NCBI GenBank assembly: GCA_030248215.1
Contig: JASANG010003576.1
Location: 104,239-168,238, forward strand
Direction of reading: 5' to 3'
DNA length: 64,000 bases
Source: Enoplolaimus lenunculus
Taxonomy: Eukaryota > Nematoda > Enoplea > Enoplida > Thoracostomopsidae
Shown here: one piece after another, positions 57,030-64,000 of the stretch
Numbering within the stretch: position 1 is the first letter of the stretch
Layout: each line of letters begins with the position of its first letter
The notes under the pieces: generated by a model
Databases searched by the model: none
Seen by the model: only the letters and a program-made list of their open reading frames with translations
Told to the model about the DNA's origin: nothing
Translations under genes and position numbers: made by a program

Positions 57030-57970
57030 AATTTATTTCAAAAAGTTAAGCATGCTTAACTGTTTTCGCCAGAGTCAATATTTAAAGTTTTGACCGTTCA
57101 TCCAGTTTTGCTGTTCTGTCTCTTGCTAACCTCATTTTAGAACTGTGTAAATAAAGTAAAAGTTGCTTAAAGGGAGATTAGTTGCTTTAAAATATGCAAA
57201 ACGGCATAAAAATCGCTGAAATATTTCAATTTTTTGTTATATAAACGCTATTCCTTGCTGCAAATAGTGTATTCGCTTTCGTCTTAAAGTTTAGACTGCA
57301 ATATGTTATAATCTCATTTTTTACTTTTGCATTATAATATATTATTTTAGTATTTTGCATGTTTGGTAACAATGACCAAACATGCGGCAGGCAAACATTC
57401 GGTGCATGCCGACAAAATATCAAATGGTGCCACAGTGACGTGGGGAATGCTGACTGGCTGGTGGAATCAAGAACTTTTTGCAGATCTTAGAAGGCAAAAA
57501 GTTTTACATAAGAGGTGTTATCCCCTGCCGAATAAAACCCTGGCCCCGCCGCTCACTATAGCGCTGAACTGTTACTGAAGCGTATTTTAAGCTGTAGCGT
57601 AGATATAAGCAAACGTTGCAAGACATTTAAAAATATCAGTTTTAGTGATATCGTAATAACACGATTTTTAAGCATTTAGGCAACGGACTAAATGTCTAAA
57701 CTATTATAGACAAAATTTCTCGTACGCTGTTATACAGAAATGAATATATACTGAGCGAAATTGGACAACTTCTTTGCCTAAAAGCACTGATAACGTTTGC
57801 ACTTGGGTCGATTTAACAGACGCTATTAATAACTGATAGATTCGAATGTTACGATAGCTGGATATTTATTAAATAAATATCTTTTAATATTGTATAAGCT
57901 CTAGCAATTATATTTATTTTGACGCATTGAAAAGGGACCGAACATTAAATTTACTGGCTATTGTAAACAA

Positions 57971-58135
57971 CAGGGGCGGCACAGTATTATAAGCATATAC
58001 CTAAGCCTAAGCCTAAGCGTAAGCGTAAGAATAGACGTATTCCTATGCCTAAGCCTAAAACTAAGCCAAGCAAAAAATTAGTCTAAAGCTTAACTTTACT
58101 CTTTTCTAGTCCCACAGAAAAACGGTCCGCTCCTG
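57971..58135. mobile_element. hAT-like MITE with CTAAGC repeats, right-arm mirror copy
   Basis: Mirror of 49587-49751, from CAGGGGCGGCACAG at 57971 to GGTCCGCTCCTG. Confidence 0.75.
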
Positions 58136-59263
58136 ATGTTTTACATGTGCCAAATTACTTATCAAATAATTGAGATAAAAGCAATTATAATTTAATTCGT
58201 GTTTTTCACAGACTGGTCCTGGTACATAAGGTGACAGTGGAAATGCCTTTCACGATCGATCAGTCTAAAGATAAGCTCGATTTTGTCCTATTTTTGGAAA
58301 AACACAACCATTTTGATATTTTTAGCTTACTTTTGTATTACTGATTCATCGCAACATCATTTGATTGACGGGTATTTCTCAATTTGAAATTGTTTCCGAG
58401 ACGACACACGATTTAAAACAGTTTTCAATTACTAAAAAGCAAAGGTGGTAATTTGATGATCTTTAAAAAATTTTGTATTTGCAATATTTCAAGTTCGCTA
58501 AATTTTTCATCCTCTGAACGAACACAATATTGTTTACTCTTTAATGAATTACGTACAGGTACAAACGCAAAACGGTAGGGTTTTTACTTCTGCTATTTGC
58601 TTATTCGGTATGTAATTTAGTTTAAAGTGTAAAGCTTTAATATTTTGCAGAAAGAGCTGATTCTTGGTTTATTAACCCAATGTAGTACATATAACACTCA
58701 GCCCTACCCTGTCTCCACATATTTCGGCGGTAGCTGGATTGTTTTACAAATTTACACATTAATATGTTGAATAAACAAAATACGACCACAAATTCAGAAA
58801 TTACAATACGTGGCATATAAGTTTTTGACGAGTAAAATGTAAAATTACTTAATAAATAAAATTTACTAGTCAATACTTACTTGATTTTCTGAAACCATAC
58901 TTAAGTGCAACGTAGAACTTTGTACGCGTTAAGTATTTACTTAACCATTTTGCTATTATTGAAAGCGTACTTAAGTTTAAGTATATACCTAATTCACTGA
59001 CTAAAATTGATATATCACAAATTAATCGTTCAGGCATATATACTGACCTTCGTCTAACTGAAACTGTAGGCTCATTATGCCTCATTGATATAAAACTAAC
59101 GGTTACCATATTCTTATGACAATGACTGACATTTGGCGTTCACGTGTTTTGATCAAAAGATTAAAGTGATTTCAGAAGCCAGTCATTATGTTTAAATTGA
59201 AATATTTGCAACATGCCATGTCGCAGAAGATTCCATTGTTCTATGGTTTGTTTTATACGTGAA

Positions 59264-60180
59264 GCACTTTAGTGACTCGAATAAGAGTTGAGGTTGATAT
59301 TTATTTTTGGCCTCTCCAGAGGTTACCCCCTGTTATTCTATTACGGACAGTTATTTATTTTTCACCCGGCCTTCGCCGCCCTTCGTTGCTGATATATATA
59401 TTTGGTATTGCCACTATTCGTTGAATTAAACGTTTGTCTTGTATCAAAAACTTGAGCGATAATGCAAGGTTATACTTATGATGCACTTTCAAAACATTAG
59501 TATACTTTCAAGTTTCCGACTAAACATTAATTTGGTTCTGGAGTCATTTTATGCACTACAATTAGAGATAATTGACATTTTATGGACTCTAATTAGGTAA
59601 CCTTTACGCTTACGGACTCTTATTAGGGATGCGGACTCCTATTGATTAGGACTCAAAATGGGGACTCCCCTCTTACCCACTGCCAGTCTAGGTAGGAACT
59701 GGAACTTTAGACCTTTTATTTATCCAGCTTTAAGAGCGACCTACAGCGTGGGGATCGAACCAGCAGCCGTAGAATTCCGAAACAAGAGCTCTACAACTGC
59801 ACAACGTAGCCCGCCTGTCCAATTGGTTCTATCATCGACTATGTGTCGACCGTATGCTGCCGGCTAGCACACATACAGTGCACTGCAGTGTATTGCATGT
59901 GATGTGCACATAGCGGACAAGCACGTCTTACATGCTTACATGCACCAATTTTCACAGGCTTGATAATATGCTTATTCTTACGCTTAGGGGCTTATGCTTA
60001 CGCTTAGAAATATGCTTATAATACTGTTCCGCCCCTGTCCTTTAACACATTGGCCCTATTTTCTGTTTTCTTCCGGCAAGCAAACTATACAATGTGCATC
60101 CGCAAATACTGCATATGCATTAGGACAAGCATGTCTTACACGATTACATCCCCGTCTTATTCGGGTCACAGCAGTATATA
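59264..60180 (-). mobile_element. TA-flanked MITE interrupted by SINE, right-arm mirror copy
   Basis: Mirror of 47547-48453: GTGACTCGAATAAGAGTTGA at the left, AGAGGGGAGTC in inverse near 59670, then the SINE block, then GTCTTATTCGGGTCACAGCAG to about 60175. Confidence 0.75.
59680..59960 (-). mobile_element. tRNA-derived SINE, right-arm mirror copy
   Basis: Reverse-complement counterpart of the SINE at 47762-48042, with GGGATCGAACC (box B in inverse) at about 59752-59762. The sequence is nearly identical to the left-arm copy and sits at the mirror position about a centre near 53860. Confidence 0.8.
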
Positions 60181-61659
60181 CACTATGGGAAACACTGTCA
60201 AATCCAAATTACGTATTGTGGGCGCCCAAACTTTATTAAAAAACATTGCATTTTTGTCACTGTATAAAATGACACAGTACTCGAATGAAAAGTATATGTT
60301 TTAGTTTTAGTGCAATACATTGGATAATAACTTTTCTGGTATTTCTAAACCGCATGCGCAATTGCATGCTTCAAAATGATATCTCTGAAAAACATATTTG
60401 TTTAATTTACTGAAAATACATTTTTGAAACGCGACAAGCACTATATTAACCTCTTGACAAGCTTCATCAACATCCGATTTTCATAGCATTTGACCTTTTC
60501 TTCTTAACTAAAAATGCTCGGTTGACGTTTCTTTAGATGTGTATTTCGTAGTAGCGGACCAAGAAAGTTGTCATAGGGGGCTGCGCGATATGTAGTGGTA
60601 CAAAAACTTGTGAGTGAAGCAACCGAGAGGACAAGTCCAATTCTAGCATCAAATCTTAATGCAGAACTTTGATCTTGGTCCCTATTAACGGACCGTTTCC
60701 TGAGTGTTCCCTTGGATCACACCTCTGGCGTTTCGAGTATAAACTATTCAAGGATTTTGCAATAGTGCTTGTTGATACGATTGAGTCCGTGTGTAAAGTT
60801 GCAGTTTGCAATATTTCAGCTTCAAGTTGTTGCAAAAGTGCAAACAGTGTTTTCTATACCAATTGCGTTGTTGAATATATATGAAAATATCGTTGATTTT
60901 ACAGTGTTATGCACAAGATACAATTTGATGGAGGTTCTACTACAATACCTGAGTCAGTTCGCTTCAAATTTCAACAGAAGAACAACCGAAATTTGGGGAG
61001 GCAACACCCTCCAGTGACCCCAGCGTTAAATATAATGGCACTGCTTTGCATTTGTGCTATGAAAGCTGGCACATCGTCAGAAGCTTTCCCGCTCTATTAA
61101 GAAGCGTTCAGTTTGGTACCCATAACTAAACCGATTCAATTATTTATACTGCAAAAAATTGTCGAGTCAAATCAACCCTCCTTAGGAGTCGCTTGGGTCC
61201 GTAAAAGCTTAAACTATTAGGTGAATGCAAAACAATATTTAAGAAGAGAACGCATTTGAAATTGCAAGCTAACAAGTGCGGCTAAAGCTTTTCTAAGGGA
61301 CCAAAACTTTTCAAGCGAGGCTGGCTTTTCTTGGCGCCTTTAGGTTTACTTACAGCAGAGCTGCACGTAAGAAAATTTTGGCGCCGGTAATACCTGCGGG
61401 TAAAAGAATTTCAAAGCGCGAGTAAAAATTTGTGATTCTTTACCCGTCTACAATTTTCATAAGAAACTTGAAACCAGATAATGTCGAAAAATTTGAATTT
61501 TAAGTTGTTTTTACCGTATGCGCAAAAAATAAGTGTTAGACCCCTGAAATATATATGCTGTTAAATTGAAAAATATTTGTGACTTTTTGAAAGGCAGCAA
61601 CAATATATGGCATTCCATTTGCTCACATTCTTCGCGTTCCTATAGAGATTATCGCAACT

Positions 61660-61950
61660 ATTACTTTTGTGATTATCCGTTGAATTAAACGTTTATTTGT
61701 CTTGTGATAATGTTATACTTTTGGAATGTACTTTCAAAATTTAAGTACGCTATAAAGTTTCGAACTCAAATAATTTGGTCCTGGAGTCACTTACGCTACA
61801 GTTAGCGTCAATTGACATTTATGGACTCTAATTAGGGTTTAGATATCCTATGCGATTACGGTATCTTTAGGGATACGAACTCATATTGATTCGGGCTCCA
61901 AAAAATGGGGAACCCCCTCTTATTACGCCCCTTATTAGGGTCATAGAGTA
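61660..61950 (-). mobile_element. TA-flanked MITE, right-arm mirror copy of the truncated element
   Basis: Mirror of 45787-46065, from GATTATCCGTTGAATTAAAC to TTATTAGGGTCATAGAG. Confidence 0.7.
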
Positions 61951-62224
61951 CTTAAGCACGTCCTCATACTTGAGCATTTGCTAAGTAGTTACTTAACCAA
62001 TTTATCGTTTCTGAAAACGTACGAACAGTTCTTCGATATTATCTTTGATTTAATTCAGATTATAAACATATGTTACATAACATCCTTGATTGAAAGTAAT
62101 TCTTTGGCTTCGTTATTATGGCGCACGCTTACCATGGCCCATGTATAGATCAGGGGCTTCCACTTTTCCAGGGTGGAAAACTTACGACCAGGAGTGCATC
62201 GCAGCCGCTCCTGTATGACGACCT

Positions 62225-62880
62225 AATTTTTCACTGGTTGGTAGGAAAAATCGCGGGCATAGGTTTTGCTGTTGAAAAAGTGGAAAATTCATAAGCCTCA
62301 TCTTCCTGGTTGGGTCCAGCAAATGTTGCAGTGTAAAGTTTGTCTTGGAACCGGGAAAAGTGGAAAATTCTAAAGCTTACATTATTCCTGGGTTGGTAGG
62401 GAAAATTTGAAGCACAGGTTTTGGTTGGAAAACGGGAAAAGTGGAAAATTTGAACGCCTTGATTTCCCTTGGTTGGTAGGGGGAAAATCTATTTAGGGTA
62501 AAAGTCTGTTTGGAAAACGGGAAAAGTGGAAACTTTAAAAGCTTACATTATTCCTGGGTTGGTAGGGGAAAATTTGAAGCATAGGTTTTGGTTGGAAAAC
62601 GGGAAAAGTGGAAAATTTAAGCGCCTAGATTTTCCCTTGGTTGGTAGGGAAAATCTGCAACATAGGTTTTGGTTGGAAAACGGAAAAATTGGGAAAATTT
62701 AAACGCCTTAATTCACCCTGGGTCTGGTAGGAAAAATCTGAAGCATTGGTTTTGTTTTTAAAACGGGAAAAGTGGGAAAATTTCTACGTCTAGATTTCCC
62801 CTTGGTTGGTTAGAGGGGAAAATCTAAAGCATAGGTTTTGTTTGGAAAATGGGAAAAGTAGAAAATTCCAATGGAACGAT
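62225..62880 (+). repeat. 81-bp satellite, right-arm mirror of the short block
   Basis: About seven units, GGTTTTGGTTGGAAAACGGG type, mirroring 44885-45500. It carries extra or missing bases relative to the left arm (for example near 62300-62350). The foldback element's end CAGGGGCTTCCACTTTTCCA starts at about 62152. Confidence 0.9.
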
Positions 62881-63394
62881 TTAACAACACATAGCAGATA
62901 TTTGCTAAAATTAACAAGTTAAATATCATTTCAACGACCTGATTTCACCTTACCTGCGGCATCATCTCCGGTTTCGGCTACTTTTGTTCACTTCCGGCTC
63001 CGGATCTGGCATTTTTCACCTCCGGTTGCATCCTACAAACTAACAGGCAATATATTTCGACACTGGTCAAAACAAGAAACCGCGGAGCGGAACAGTGCAA
63101 TGAACAAAATCTAATTTACACAGTTAAACCTAAATGAGCAGAGCATTTATCCGAAATAATACATGACTATTAAATATATCAGATTATGATAGTCCCAGCA
63201 CAAGATTGGTCAAAACAAGATACCAGCGAGTGGCCCAGTATATCAGAACATAAGTCTGTTAACAAAGTCGACTCTTTGAGTGACGCCTTAAGGTTGTAAA
63301 AAAGTTTTAATTTGTTTTAAAGCCGTTGTTCGCTATGGCCGGAAAGCCGAGGAAACATAAATAAATCAAATTTGGTCGTCGCTTACTTTCAACC

Positions 63395-64000
63395 CAGGGT
63401 AAATCTAGGCGTATTTTTCCACTTTTTCCATTTTTCAACTTGAAAACCTATGCTGTGAGATTTTGACCAACCTAGGTAAATCTAGGCCTTTAAATTTTTC
63501 ACTTTTCCCTGTTCTCCAACCAAAACCTATGCTTCAGATTTTCCCTACCAACCTAAGGTAAATCTAGGCCTTTAAATTTTCCACTTTTCCCATTTACAAC
63601 CAAAACCTATGCTTGAGATTGTCGCTACCAACCTACGGTAAATCTAGGCCTTTAAATTTTCCACTTTTACCATTTTCCCACCAAAACCTATGCTTCATAT
63701 TTTCCCTACCAACCTAAGGTAAATCTAGGCATTTAAATTTTCCACTTTTCCCGTTATAAGCCAAAACCTATGCTTTAGATTTTAACTACCAACCTAAGTT
63801 AATTCTTGGAGTTTTTATTTTACACTTTTGCAGTTTACAAAACAAAACCTATGCTGCAGATTTTCCCTACCAACCTAAGGTAAATCTAGGCCTTTAAATT
63901 TTCCACTTTTCCCGTTTTCCAACCAAAACCTATGCTTCAGATTTTCCCTACCAACCTAAGGTAAATCTAGGCCTTTAAATTTTCCACTTTTCCCGTTTTC
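63395..64000 (-). repeat. 81-bp satellite, start of the main block on the right arm
   Basis: Units in inverse orientation (CCTATGCTTCAGATTTTCCC, TACCAACCTAAGGTAAATCT, AGGCCTTTAAATTTTCCACT) continue to the window edge. The first few are more divergent than their left-arm partners. Confidence 0.92.

Larger units (their letters stand above)
43722..64000. repeat. Giant palindrome (inverted repeat), centre near 53.86 kb, arms at least 10 kb
   Basis: Left-arm and right-arm features pair at mirror positions whose coordinates sum to about 107720-107750: 46841/60884, 47853/59867, 48611/59109, 50144/57578, 50933/56789 and the satellite junction 44353/63395. Long stretches are identical and the rest differ by scattered single changes and small indels. 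The right arm is cut by the window edge. The left arm may reach 39.3 kb, which would place the right end near 68.4 kb. Similarity is poorest within about 1.5 kb of the centre on the left side. Confidence 0.93.

Overview
This window comes from an AT-rich, intron-rich and repeat-laden animal genome. The host is probably an invertebrate: it carries an innexin-type gap-junction gene with the family's YYQWVPF signature, and genes are split into many short exons. A spiralian or other non-arthropod invertebrate is a guess and not demonstrated. I see no rRNA genes, no free-standing tRNA genes, no CRISPR arrays and no bacterial-style operons. I did not recognise any retrovirus-like or capsid-bearing element.

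Layout. (1) 1-11.3 kb has no recognisable gene; it holds short inverted-repeat elements (MITEs), a tRNA-derived SINE remnant, a CTT-rich microsatellite and an hAT-type MITE with a perfect 8-bp target-site duplication. (2) 11.35-29.8 kb, + strand, is a complete ERCC4/XPF DNA-repair endonuclease gene. I could follow 21 exons with consistent phases, giving a 2805-nt reading frame of 934 residues with the ERKxxxD nuclease motif and the C-terminal helix-hairpin-helix. Intron 7 holds a decayed pogo/Tigger-type DNA transposon on the opposite strand, intron 10 a decayed DDE-like transposase of uncertain family, and intron 14 uses a GC donor. The last exon's 3' end is tandemly duplicated after the stop codon. 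(3) 29.8-34.6 kb is intergenic, with an hAT MITE, a G+C-rich tandem-repeat element (24-bp unit x8) and a TA-flanked MITE. (4) 34.6-39.1 kb, - strand, is a three-exon gene for a four-span MARVEL-like membrane protein with a long disordered N-terminus; one of its introns is almost filled by a 1.4-kb hAT-like element with another MITE nested in it. (5) 39.3-45.6 kb is a composite element with hAT-like inverted ends whose inner part has expanded into an 81-bp satellite (about 5 kb one way, about 0.6 kb the other way). (6) About 43.7-64.0 kb is one giant palindrome centred near 53.86 kb, with arms of at least 10 kb that are nearly identical. Everything on the left arm (satellite, MITEs, SINE, innexin exons 1-4) reappears in mirror order on the right arm, and the satellite runs off the right edge.

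The palindrome turns round inside the innexin gene: exons 1-4 run inward on both arms, the 3' part is on neither, and the turning point is about 300 bp of almost pure A/C sequence. The left-arm copy next to the turn has indel-rich exons and a tandem repeat of exon 3, while the right-arm copy reads cleanly. This is either a real, recent inverted duplication or, quite plausibly, a fold-back read artefact in a long-read assembly. It is the main thing to check.

The three recognised genes (XPF, MARVEL-like, innexin) are unrelated in function: nuclear DNA repair, a membrane tetraspan and a gap-junction channel. No joint pathway is suggested. The most consistent biological theme is the wealth of small DNA transposons, several of which belong to hAT-like families with short repeated words just inside their ends.
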